This document shows, piece by piece, positions 22,349 to 32,920 of a stretch of DNA of 64,000 nt (position 1 is its first letter; each line of letters opens with the position of its first letter). Position numbers and translations under genes: made by a program. The DNA is taken from contig OZ038384.1 of assembly GCA_964036045.1 (NCBI GenBank), positions 28,005,771-28,069,770 on the forward strand, written 5' to 3'. The notes beneath the pieces are model-generated. The model did no database searches and had not been told where the DNA came from. It saw only the letters and a program-made list of their open reading frames with translations. The stretch comes from Eutreptiella sp. 'Long Island Sound 2002'. Lineage: Eukaryota > Euglenozoa > Euglenophyceae > Eutreptiales > Eutreptiaceae.

Positions 22349-22638
22349 ACCTTCACCTCTCTGAGTGGCCTACGTGGACCCGAGTTGTGTGGGGGAAGGA
22401 GCAGAGGATCAGGAAGATATCAAACAAGTCCCGGACGTGGTTGGGGATACGAGAAGCTCTTCGAGGAGCCACTGCGGACCTCGTGGGTGATCTCACTCAA
22501 GCCCGTAGGAAAGTACGACGGACGTAGAAATTAGGGCCCCGTTGGAGCCCTTGATTCCTCCCCAAGGGTCACCTACAATCATGGGACCTTCACCACATCG
22601 TCCACAAGCCAACCATCTGGTGGCGGGACTGACTCACA
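22349..22638 (+). pseudogene. Gag fragment of chromovirus 2, duplicated segment
   Basis: This is the right-hand copy of 19176-19436. It reads HLSEWPTWTRVVWGKEQRI and then KSRTWLGIREALRGATADL, and ends in the ACTGACTCAC sequence that abuts the LINE-2 tail. It directly precedes, apart from the LINE-2 insertion, the rest of Gag at 23875. Confidence 0.6.
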
Positions 22639-23874
22639 GGTAGGTAGGTAGGTAGGTGCACTCGGTCGTGGAGAAGCGCCCCTTGGTTCCCGCTGGCGTT
22701 GCCGCTGTGACGAACAGAAAGAGGCTCCGCGTTTGTAGAGGGGAGGCGACTTACGTCCCGCTAGACCTGTCTGCTGGCCCCCAACAAAGCGGCCCCAGGC
22801 AATACCGGGAGGGCTGATCGCCGCCAGCGTGACGAACGTTTCACGCCGGAAGGGTGTGCCCCCGTGCTTGCGCACGTCCCCTCCTTTGGGCGGAACTCTA
22901 GGGGTTCACCGGACTTTCACGCGTATCCCGTTCCCAAGGCGGGCATGCATGTTCCTGGTACTGGGGCTCCGCCTCGAGTCCCTAAGCAGCGCAGGCCTTA
23001 GGATGCAGCCTTACCCCCGGTCTCCGGATCCCGTTTGGGCGGGTCACCTGCGTGGCACGGGCTGCCTCAGTGCCCGGGCTATGGACACCGGGTTTCCTAT
23101 TGTTGTGTGGTGTTTGTGTTTGGGTCTGGATTCCGCGGTTACTCCGCCATTCCTGGCCAGCGTCTAGGGTGCGTGTGCTTGGGCTCGGGTTTCGGCTTTG
23201 CCCCGCCATTTCTGGCTGGGTTTCATGGTGCGTGCGTTTGGGGTCGGGTTCAGCGGTAGTCTCGCCACTCCTGGCTGGGGTCTAGGGAGTGTGTGTCTGG
23301 ACACGCGTTTAGGTCGCCTTCTGCCCTTCCTGGCTGGGGTTCGTGGTGTGTGTGTGTGTGGGTTTGGGCTTTGCCTGCACTCATCATTTTTGTGGGTTGG
23401 CTGTTGGGCCTTGTGGCCTGTTGCGTGCGCCGCGTTCGTTCTCCACCACCTTCTGGTGGGGCTGCCTGTGGCGTGGGGGTGTGCGGGGGTTGCCGTGGGT
23501 TGGGTTTGTCCCTCCCCCTCCCCTTTGGTTTCTTTTGTTTCGGGCTGCGGGGGGGGTGTGTGGTTTCCGGCCCTATCGTGTTGTGGCTTTGTGGTGTCTG
23601 CCGCTGCCTGTCCCGGTCTTGGGTCCCTTGGTCTCCGTCCAACCTTCCCCTTTTGGTTTAGGCTGCGCGCTTGTCTTTTTTTTTTTGTTCTGCCCGCCAC
23701 TTTTACAGTGGGGTGTGTGCCGGCGTGTGCGGGGTGTCCCTTCCCCCGGTGGGCCGCTGCTCTTGGCTGGGTGTCGCCGGCTTTGGCAGGGCGGTCCTTC
23801 AGTGCTCTTTTGGGGGGCCCCGTGGGTGTCGCCTTCCGTGTTGCCTGGCTGGGGGTTTTGCCCGCCTCTTGGCA
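22639..23874 (-). mobile_element. LINE-2 truncated copy, minus strand
   Basis: The tail AGGTAGGT lies at 22639 and the body extends to about 23874. The body includes a G/T-rich part with a ~60-bp minisatellite around 23140-23380 (repeated CCTGGCTGGGGT-type blocks), comparable to the 65-bp array of LINE-2. The host Gag sequence around AACCATCT...GGCGGGACTGACTCAC flanks both ends (about 22612-22638 and 23872-23898). This is a target-site duplication of about 27 bp and defines both borders. Confidence 0.7.
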
Positions 23875-25488
23875 ACCATCTTCTGGCGGGACTGACTCAC
23901 TCCCTGGGAGGCGTGAGGAGCCAACCTATGCTCACCCCTGCTGTAATACCAAGGAGTCCCATTGTACCAAGAACGGCCCAGCCGCCCTAGAGCCATGTGG
24001 AGAACTCCACCCGAGCAGAGCTGGACCAGTTCAGACTGACAGTCCTAGGGGCTATGGTTGATGTTGAGCGCTACGGCTGCAGTGACTTGGGCTGTGATCC
24101 TTCTGATGATGAGGGGCCATCTCAGACGTCTGCTTCACCCTCTGAGAATGATGACCCTGAGGAGCCCGAGAACCCCAGTGGCAAGAAGAAAAAGAAACAG
24201 AGGAAGACCAAGCGCCACGAGAGACGCAGGTCCAAGGGGGCTAAGGCCATCACCACCTCCAAGATTGTGGTGAACTTGCCTGCGTTCACCGGGAGAGACC
24301 TCAGCGAGTTCGCCAAGAACTTTGGCCAGTTACCGAGGATTAACGGCCAAACCCACGCTAGTGGTCGAGTGAAGTGCGATCTGCTCCTGCAGTGTTGCAA
24401 GACCAAGTACTTCGAGAAGCAGCTCAAGCAGATCGTGACGAGGTCCGCTACCTTTGCCGAGGTGTTGGTTGCCCTAGAGAGGCAGTACCCTTCCTATGAG
24501 ATCAACCTCTTCATCGGGACCGAGATCCAGAACCTGGCTGTGTTGCCCAACAACCCCAAGGCGGCCCGGATTTCCGAGTTGCTGGCCGACTTGGACCACT
24601 GGGTAGGGCGACTGACGCCCGGTTCTTATGGCAGCGACGGGCTGCTATTCTGGTTGGTGGCCAAGATCCCACGAGACGTGTGGGATGAATGTCGGGCAAC
24701 CGCAGAGCGCAAGGCAAGAACCGTCACCTATGAGGACTTGTCTGTGCTGCTTTTGGAGCTGGCGTTGGAGAAAGAAACCGACCAGCACCTGAATGCCTAC
24801 CGCCTGGGAGGAGGCGGCTCTGGGAGCCATGGCCGGGGGTACCAGGGACCCCGACCTGGACTGGGACTATCCCCAAAAATGCTCGCATCATGAGCAGTGT
24901 CCAGAAGCTCTTCTGGTGTGATGCCAGAGATGAGCAGGGTTGCCTGCTTCATGCCCCTGAATGACCAGCGGAACAGTTTCGTGGTCCAGGGGAAGAAGCA
25001 AGAGACCAACACCGGCGGCAAAGCCAGGCTGCCGGACCACTACAGGTGCACTATCACCTGTGCGTTCTGTGGTAAAAGGAGGCACGACAAGGACGACTGC
25101 TACCACAAGCAACGCCTCTCGGCGAAGCTCAAGAGCGAGAACCGCAGTGGCAAGGGCAGTGGCAAGGGCAACGCCAACCAGGACGGTGGCGAGGGCAAGT
25201 CCAAGGGCCCTGGCAAAGGTTAAGAGAAAGGCAAAGGTGGACGAGGAGGCTTTCACCGCAAGCCTGACAACGACAAGAACGCCAGGGGGGAACTCTGAGC
25301 CCTTTGGTGGGCAGTCGAATCCGGGGCCTACGACCCGTTCCCAGACGCAGGCCCAACAAGAACAAGGGACTAAGCGTGCCAACGAAGATGGGGACCAGTC
25401 TAACGCCCGCAAACGCTCCCGCTTCATGCTTATGGCGCGAAAACTGCAGAAGAAGGTGTTTGAAGTGACCTGCCCCGCAGAGTTCTGA
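23875..25488 (+). pseudogene. Gag with CCHC zinc knuckle, chromovirus 2
   Basis: The main frame 23997-24893 (first in-frame ATG at 24054) gives an acidic, then Lys-rich segment. A helical capsid-like region follows (LPAFTGRDLSEFAKNF, then VALERQYPSYEINLFIG, LLFWLVAKIPRDVWDE). TGA at 24891-24893 sits in a frameshifted patch: the alternative frame reads QKLFWCDARDEQGCLLHAPE. The frame then resumes and carries a perfect CX2CX4HX4C knuckle, CAFCGKRRHDKDDC, near 25057-25098. A Gly/Lys-rich tail and TAA at 25221-25223 follow. Another frame continues with a basic segment to 25488. This is the RNA-packaging structural protein of the element; at least three frame breaks make this copy non-functional. 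Confidence 0.8.
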
Positions 25489-25539
25489 CAGGGACGCTCT
25501 GGGGGATCTACAGTTCCGGTGTTCTAGCCACGTATCCGT

Positions 25540-26389
25540 CTTGGGGGACGGGAATACCTGGGGGTACTGGATACTGGGGCTACTATATCTATTGTGGCCA
25601 AGAAAATGTTACCTCCTGGGTACCTGAAGAACATCATGCCTAGCGCAGCTATTCGCATGGGGGATGGCCATGTTGTGCACAGTTGTGGGGACTGTGAGGC
25701 TGACGTGCCCATGGGATCAAGGATCATTGCCCGTTGGTTCTACGTGATGGACAGCGAAGCCTTCGACTTCATACTGGGGACCGTCTTCTTCGTCAAGCAC
25801 CCCGAGATTCTATCCCTCACGCTGCAAACACCCTATGTCCTCCAAGTGGACCATGGTGACGCAGGGGAATCTGTACCACTGGAGCAGTTCGAACACACAT
25901 CAAGCTACCTGAGGGTATGCACGAAGGACCCCTCTAACATGATGGTCGCCTCCAAAACTGAGGACTATCAGCTCCTTGGGGATGTCTTAGACCAGGGTCT
26001 GAAGGAGTTGGGATACTCCCGGGAAGATCTGAACGTGGAGCTGTTTGCCAGCGACAAGCAACATGTCTTGGACCTCTAATGCTGCCAGGGGAAAAATTGT
26101 TGCTACGAATTTTACTGGCCCTCTTTCAACCATGGCCCACGGAAACTCAGGTTCAGTGAACTGGGGAGGGTCTTGACCAAGCTGGCCCTGGAAGGTTCCC
26201 GTATGGTCCTGTGTTCCCCCGATTGGGGAGCCCATGGGGGAAATGAGTACTGGTGTACTCTGTTGGATAAGATGACGGTCACCTCCATCCAGTTGCCTGA
26301 TGATTCCATCTACGTGCCTCTGGGCTGTAAGACGCCTATTGGGAAACCTGGATGGGGGAGTATGCTCAGTGTGGTGGATGGGGGTCTGG
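25540..26389 (+). pseudogene. Protease plus extra domain, chromovirus 2
   Basis: The retropepsin motif is in YLGVLDTGATISIVAKKM (about 25549-25602), and the FDFILGTVFF segment near 25770 would be the second conserved strand. From about 26026 comes the extra domain: VELFASDKQHVLDL, TAA at 26077-26079, then in the same frame FYWPSFNHGP, ELGRVLTKLALEGSRMVLCS, PDWGAHGGNEYW and KPGWGSMLSVVDGGL. Its position between protease and RT, its FAS start and its VDG end match the corresponding block in chromovirus 1. The frame is cut at 26390, where a nested LTR element begins. Confidence 0.7.
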
Positions 26390-26770
26390 TGTAATAAGGT
26401 AGAGTGCAGGGCGCTATGATAGTATTAGGATTTCTATTTTTTTTACTAAATTTTATCTTAGCGCTGAGGTGCGCACAGCCGCAACTTTCAGTCTATCAAT
26501 CGCAGGTGCAGGATGCGCAGGATCACATAAAGTGCAGCAGGCAACAGTTTTATTCTATAAAATTGGTTGCTATTATTGCACCTGAATTACATGTTGTTTA
26601 TTGTTTTTTAGGCAATGGAGCATTGTAATTTGTGAACCGCTCACACTTACGTGACTTCGTGGTTCAAGATCAACTTTGCAGGACTCTTGTGCTCTGCCGT
26701 TCCTAAAAGGGATGGACAGGAGTTTTCCGAAACTCGTGGTTTTTTTTGGAGTCCAACGAAAGCCTACTAC
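26390..26770 (+). repeat. 5' LTR of nested element
   Basis: It starts TGTAATAAGG and matches 28509-28891 over its length, including the segment GCGCTGAGGTGCGCACAGCC. The exact 3' end is unclear because similarity fades around CCTACTAC. Confidence 0.65.
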
Positions 26771-27917
26771 AGTTCAGAAATTCCGCTTTCACAGCGGTGA
26801 GATCAACGAGAGTTCTGCAGGACAGTGCGAAGGATCACAGAGGGAAGTGTTTCCAGATACAGAGTCCATTGTTGACTGGTATGCATTGCAAGCGCCCTTA
26901 CGCTCGCCTATGACATACTGTGCCTTGAAGGAGGAATATGAGAAATTGCTCAAAGCGTATGAACACCGTCGAATGGAGCTTGAGAAAAACAGCCAAGTTG
27001 ATCACAAAAGGCAACCGGCGATATCCGATAAACAAGATTCGAGTTCAAACGATGAGATGAGTTCTGTGACGGATTTGAGTTGGACCGCTGAGATAAGTTC
27101 GATAAAAGATCTGAGTTGAAGGTATCAACTGTGCGAGCGCCGCATCGAAGACATTGATCACACCTTGAGGAACCTACTCGTGGCACAGCAGCAACTCGTG
27201 CAAGGACCAGACAAGTCAAAAGCTGTTCAGGAGGTCGTGCGGCACGGGATGGATGTCCTCCGGATGCACTGGAGAGAACACGACCAATACACAGATCGAC
27301 GAATCGACGAATTGTCATTGGAGCAAAGCAGTGGGGAGAGATGAAATCGCCGCATGTGGGAGACGTTGACGTTAGTGCACGAGCAATGCAGGGATATTGC
27401 GAGAGAGCAGAAGTTCGTTGCTTTGCGCTTGTTGGAGTTTTCGGAGTACGAACAACACATTTTTTTGGAAAGTACGGCGTTCTCATTGCTGACGCTCTTG
27501 CAGGAGAAGCTGATGAAGCCAGAAGAGATCTTCCAAGAGCCGAAGGACGCCAAGATTGAAGGTCAGCGCGAAGGAACACACAAGACGCCAGATTGACGAA
27601 CTACAACCCAGAAACAAACTCCAATGAGTATGTTCAAAGAGAAAAAGGATACGCAACGGTTGTCACCTCGTCAAAGGCACTGGATAAGCCACAGGAGCTT
27701 CAGTGAAGACCAAAGTGGCATTTCTGAAATTTGGACCCCTTATGCTTCACAGGGTCAGCCTGGATTTCAAAGAAAGGGGCATGAAGACGCGACTGATCCA
27801 ACGGACGGACACCCACCAAGAAAGTCGCGACGAGGAAAGCGTGGAGGACGCCAGAAGCGCATGGGAGGCGCCATCGCAATGATCCTGAAGGTATTGTTGG
27901 GGTTGGCGCATTACTGA
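26771..27917 (+). pseudogene. Coiled-coil-rich frame of nested element, three TGA stops
   Basis: One frame (0 mod 3) is coding-like from about 26771 to TGA 27915-27917. It is broken only by TGA at 27117-27119, 27342-27344 and 27594-27596. The N-terminal half is rich in Glu, Lys, Arg and Leu (ALKEEYEKLLKAYEHRRME, RRIEDIDHTLRNLLVAQQQL), typical of a coiled coil. The C-terminus is basic (RKSRRGKRGGRQKRMGG). No enzyme motif is present. A structural, Gag-like role is inferred from its place between LTRs. All internal stops are TGA, which would fit C-to-T changes in CGA codons. Confidence 0.5.
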
Positions 27918-28508
27918 GCGCTGTCCACAAGTTCCCTGGTGCAGTCCCTTGTGTGGTCACAGGCCAGACAAGTGTTCAAGAGAAGACAGAAGCAGGATCA
28001 TATCAAGGATGCATGATAAGCTGATGGCAGTTAACTGCCTTGTGCTTTTTTGGGTTTGGGCAGTGAACTGCCCTTGACCCTGCATACGGAGAGGTTTAAT
28101 GGATTTTCATGGATTTTCAGATTGTGTCTTGTTTGTGCAAGTGTTGTGGGAATGGATACCCCTTCCTCACCCCGAACACATTAAAAAGTTTCTAATTTTC
28201 TTATACACTGCTGCCTTGGGCGCAGACTGACTGTGCAGCCTTTTTCAGGTGCTTTGTTGGGTTTTTTTTAGTGGGTAGTCACTGTTTTTCAGTGGAGTCC
28301 CACATTGCATGCGTAAATGCATTTTGCAAACCCACCTCAGTGCAGTTTCCCTTAGTGAAACAAGTTTGTCCCACAGGCCACATTTTTTTAAAGTGCTCTG
28401 ATGGCTTCAAACTATAATGTATATGCACCTATCTTACGTTTTTATTATCAGCCCACAAGTCAAGAAACTATTTTTCTTTGAGAGGTGACTTGAAGCTTAG
28501 GAAGGGGG
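27918..28508 (+). other. 3' untranslated part of nested element with polypurine tract
   Basis: AT-rich, stop-filled DNA between the broken frame and the second LTR. The polypurine tract at 28499-28508 abuts the LTR start. Confidence 0.6.
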
Positions 28509-28891
28509 TGTAATAAGGTAGAGTGCAGGGTGCTATGATAGTATTAAGAGTTCCATTTGTTTTACTAAATTTTATCTTAGCGCTGAGGTGCGCACAGCCG
28601 CGACTTTCAGTCTATCAGTCGCAGGTGCAGGATGCGCAGGATCAGATAAGGTGCAGAAGGCAACAGTTTCATTTTATAAAAGTAGTTGCTTTTATTTCGC
28701 ACTGAATTACATGTTGTTTATTGTTTTTTAGGCAATGGAACATTGTAATTTGTGAACCGCTCACACTTACGCGACTTCGTGGTTCAAGATCGACTTTGCA
28801 GGACTCTTGTGCTCTGCCGCTCCAAAAAGGGATAGACAGGAGTTTTTCAAAACTCGTGATTTTCCATGGAGTCCAAGGAAAAACCTATTAC
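28509..28891 (+). repeat. 3' LTR of nested element
   Basis: It matches 26390-26770. It ends close to an ATG at 28866 that opens a short coding-like frame (MESKEKPITPALWQDLDP), so the exact boundary between LTR and chromovirus 2 Pol is uncertain. Confidence 0.65.
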
Positions 28892-31800
28892 CCCTGCGCT
28901 GTGGCAAGATCTGGACCCTGCTATGGTCCAGGAAATTCAACGTGAGAGCGACGGCTACACCCTGGGTGTCCTGAAAGACTGACTACGGTCTCAAGATGCT
29001 CTGCAGACTACCCCGGCGGGAGATGAATACGTCGTCTCTGACACCACTGCCCCCAACTCCCCATGCCATGTACCTAATCCTGATGTAGTCTCAGAGCGTG
29101 GGCTATTCCAGCTTCCCAGCTGAATACACTCTAATGACAAATCGAGCATGACGCCTTCTTCGTGCAGACATTCGTGGAGGAAGTGGAGAACGCCGAGTAC
29201 GCTACCCCACAGAAACCCCTACTCTCCATGAGGGGAGAGGAGCCCTTGGACGAGGAGTTTGGCGGCCAATCCAGGCTGAGGGATTGCGTGGACTCGAAGA
29301 GGAGATTGGTGGCGAGAAAGCTATGCTACGCTAAGCCCACCAGTTGTTCATGGCCGTTGAAGCAAGGGTCTGTGGGAGATATCTCTCAACCGAAGGAGGA
29401 CCTAGAACTGAAGATCAATACCTGGCAAAGGGAGGTGTATCTAAAGCTCATGAAGAGCTTATGGGGTGCCAATGTGAGGACCCCAGAGGAAGATGAACTC
29501 TCAGAGGAATGCGTATGCCAACCCCCTCAAGGGTGCCTATGCTGCCAACGGCCACCTGAGATTGTGGAACGGGACCTTCTATACGCCTATCAAGGGTTGA
29601 AGGACACTACCAACGACGCTGAGCCGGTTGAGGATCACGTCCCTGCTTCTATACACCAAGGGGCAAGCAATCTACACTCTGACGAGAAACTGGAGGACAA
29701 AGTCAAGCTCTTGGACCCTAGAGTACAGAACCTGATCAGGACCTACCTGGAGGTGTTCGGAGAACTACCCCCTCCAGCTTCCTGTGACAAGCTAGTACAC
29801 ATGGACCTCAAGCTGAAGCCCGAGTTCGTGGGTCACAAGATACGCAGGAGACCCTACCCGGCTCCTAAAGAGCAGGCCGACGAGATTGAGCGACCGATAC
29901 AAGAGTGTATCGACGCTGGCCAGGTTCTGGAGTACAAGGATGGAGACTACCGCTAGCATTGCAGCCCCTGTTTCCTGCTGGCTAAGCCTGGGTCCAAAGC
30001 CAAACAGCTGGTGGTGGACTACAGAGAGCTGCACAAGAAGACACTGAACCACTCAGGGTCCATTGCTAACATGGAATCAACCCTCGAGAAGATAGCCTCC
30101 TGCCGCTACAAGACGCAGATTGACAAGCGGAGTGGATTCTAGCAAGTGGACCTGACACCTAATGCTGTGGAACTCCTAGCCTTCATCAGCCCTCAGGGGA
30201 GGGTGTTCAAGTGGAAGGTCACGCCCTTTGGCGTGGCCAACGCACCCGCTCTTTTTCAAGACCTGATGAACAAGATCCTGTCCATCCTACGTCGGAAACC
30301 TGTGGTGCAAGAACTCATAACTCCAGGCTCCCAGATGGCAGCACACGTCGACGACGTATGCCTGGGAACGAATAATCAGGAGGACCACCTAATCCTCTTT
30401 GGTGAGTTCTTTGCAGTCTGCCAGGTGAACCACACCAGACTCAAGTTGGAGAAGTGTGGGTTCATGCAGGAGACTATGCAGTACCTGGGTTTTGACATTG
30501 GCTATGGGTGGTGGACCCCTGCTGCCTCTAAGGCGAAACCCCTGATGGATGCTAAGGTTCGACATGAGGACCCCAAGAAAGGGCTCCCTGATGTATGTAG
30601 TTTCATTGGGGCCTGCAACTTCTACCGCCGCCACATCAAGAATTTCACCTACACCAGCGCCATCCTGACGAACGTCATCAAGAAGAGTGCTACCTGGCTC
30701 TGGGGCCCTCAGGAACAACAAGTGGTTGACGAGCTCAAGGACAAAGTGGCTAAAGCTAAATGTCTGCGAGTGCCTAGGGCACAAGGAGAAGTTATCTTGG
30801 TAACGGACGCCAGCAGTGTGGGCGGAGGTGGAACGTTGTTCCAGTGGCAAGCACTGGAGAAGGAGGAGTTCAACTCGGCCATTTCCCAATGGGGGACTGA
30901 TGGACTGAACCAAGACGGCACCCTCAAGGACAGCTACCCTGACGAGGAATGAGTACTGGTTCCCCTGGGTCATTGGAACTGGAAATGGAACCAGGCCCAG
31001 GGGAACTACTCCACCTATGAGCAGAAACTGCTCGCGGGTATGCTGCTGCAATCCTCTCAGTCTCGATTGTTGGGGAGCAACCCAGTGGTTTGACTGTATG
31101 ACCGAGAACCCGTCCGCACCTTCCAGAAGGGACCCCCACCTGAGAAGGCTAAGCTCAGTTGCTGGTGGGCCTACCTGAGCCAGCTACGGCTGTCAGTTCA
31201 TAATATCCAGGGCGTCAAGAACAAGTGTGCGGACTACATCAGCCGCAACAGCTTTGACGACATGATTGGTGCCAGGTCTGAAGAGTCAGCCAAGGAGGCG
31301 TTCAGTTGTATGGATGTACACCTGGACCTCAACATGACCATGATCAGACCCCTAGCTGTACTCAAACAAGTCGAGTACCTGAAGGAGTTTGGGGACACCT
31401 ACAAACGCCTGGAGAAGCGTCTGGAACCCATCCTGGTCAACACAGAACAATGGAAGAGGGACAAGACCTACCTCTGGCATGAGGACCGGATAGTGGTGCC
31501 TAGCGACCCTATCCCCGTACTCCTCAAGTGGACCCACGAGTCTAGTGGTCATGTTGGAGCGGACCGTACCCTGAATCTGTTCAAGCAATGGTTGCACTCT
31601 ACGTGGAGTGACGATCAGCTGCAGAAAACCCTCCCGCCCATGGTGGACAAGTGCTTGTGGCGGTCCTGCAAACCTGGGGATATCAGGGACAAAGGTTCCT
31701 ATTCGACCCTTCCTATCCCACACTGTGCCAAGAGTGTACTCTATGTAGACTACACGGAGATGCCTAAGTTCAGGGGCTATGACTTCGCCCTAGTGGTAAC

Positions 31801-32731
31801 CTGTTGGCTGACCAGGTTTACCAGCGTTTTCCCCTGCACTAAACACATCACCGGCGAGGAGATCATCAAAATCCTCCTGGAAGAGTGGTTCTGTGTCTAT
31901 GGGGCACCCAAAGAGATTAACTCAGACGAGGACGTCCGAGTATGCTCAGACATTGGCTGGTACAAGAGAGTCCTGAGGTCGCTCAATGTCCAGGTGTCAA
32001 CGGGATTTCCCTACACTCATACGAGTAACCCCCTATGTGAGCGACAGATTCGAGTTCTCAAAAAAAACGTGAGGATATGGTGCAAGACTTAGCGCACCAA
32101 AGACTGGGTGAGAGTACTCCCCGTCATATCCCTGATGATGAACTGCCAAGAGAGTTCGGCTACTGCCTATTCGCCCCATAAGCTGTTTCTGGGACGCCTG
32201 GCGTGGTTCCTACACCCTCCCTGTCCTGAAGATTCCTACTCCACTGTGGGTAAGTGGGTGCAGGAGCAGCAAGACAAGGTGGACAAGGCCAAGGCTGTGC
32301 TCCAGAGAGTGTGGGACCGCCAGTGGCACAAGAAGAACAAGCACCGCGTACCTGCCTCCTATCAAGAGGGAGACTGGGTGCTGTTAAACCACAGTAGGCC
32401 ACCCGCCTGGCCTCCCTCCAACAGCGATGACCCCTACTTTGGGCCCTACAAGATCCTGTCTGTGGATGGTCACCGCATAACAGTGCGGTGTTCTCCCCGA
32501 CTGGGGGGGGCCCTGGTGTGCGCTGCTCAACAGCGCAAGCGCTACTATGACCCAGAGGATCTCTGTGGGAAAGAATGGGAACTAAACGACGAGGAGATCA
32601 CCGCTCTGGACCTACAGGGCGCTGCCAGCCCTATGAAAGTTGAAGGACAACTCCCCGACATGAATCCCGAGGAGATGCCTAAGGAAGGCTTCTACCTGGT
32701 GAAGTCGGTTTTCCGACAGCGCTACCGTTAA
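28892..32731 (+). pseudogene. pol: RT, RNase H and integrase of chromovirus 2
   Basis: From 29162 one frame (2 mod 3) carries the polymerase. The N-terminal linker includes FGELPPPASCDKLVHMDLKL, and RT has QLVVDYRELHKKTL and the box HVDD in AAHVDDVCLGT. The RNase H start is LVTDASSVGGG and its end NKCADYISRNSF. The integrase zinc finger is HESSGHVGADRT with CLWRSC. The catalytic core has Asp in YVDYTE, Asp in NSDED and Glu in NPLCERQ, 35-37 residues apart. In-frame stops are TAG 29954-29956, TAG 30140-30142 (inside the motif GF*QVDL), TGA 30950-30952, TGA 31091-31093, TAG 32090-32092 and TAA 32729-32731. The frame itself is preserved, so decay is by point mutation. Residues from 28892 to 29161 are in other frames. 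Confidence 0.88.
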
Positions 32732-32920
32732 GGGTGGCGTTTTCTTACCCTCTGGGAAGGGTTGTGAGTTGAAGAAGCTACCTGGGAACCCTTTTCTGCC
32801 TTCGTGCTTCCTGAGGGACGCCCGAATTCTGTTCTGGTAGACTACTTGTCGCACAACAACCTAGGAGAGTTGCTGAGGCTCGCTGAAACGCTTGCCTCGC
32901 AGAAAAAGCCTAGGGACTGA
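32678..32920 (+). pseudogene. Hidden chromodomain at Pol C-terminus, chromovirus 2
   Basis: It continues the Pol frame through TAA 32729-32731 and TGA 32765-32767 to TGA 32918-32920. The reading EGFYLVKSVFRQRYR, then GWRFLTLWEG, then VEEATWEPFSAFV and VLVDYLSHNNLGELLRLAE follows the chromodomain pattern: first strand with Tyr-Leu-Val, second strand Trp-Glu-Gly, the Trp-Glu-Pro turn and a terminal helix. It corresponds in position to the chromodomain of chromovirus 1. Such domains bind methylated histone H3 tails in related elements. Confidence 0.75.

Larger units (their letters stand above)
26390..28891 (+). mobile_element. Nested short LTR element with small Gag-like frame
   Basis: Two direct repeats of ~380 bp, 26390-26770 and 28509-28891, both begin TGTAATAAGGTAG and are about 90% identical by eye. 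The second is immediately preceded by a polypurine tract, AGGAAGGGGG (28499-28508), as a 3' LTR should be. The 1.7 kb between them carries no RT, only one broken coiled-coil-type frame. The element interrupts chromovirus 2 between the extra domain and RT. A clear target-site duplication was not found and the LTR 3' ends are approximate. Confidence 0.7.

Noticed and set aside
27117-27596. UGA reassigned to a sense codon
   Set aside because: Three TGA stops in one frame hint at it, but other elements here carry TAG and TAA stops as well, and real frames end in TGA (for example 27915, 32918). Mutation is simpler.
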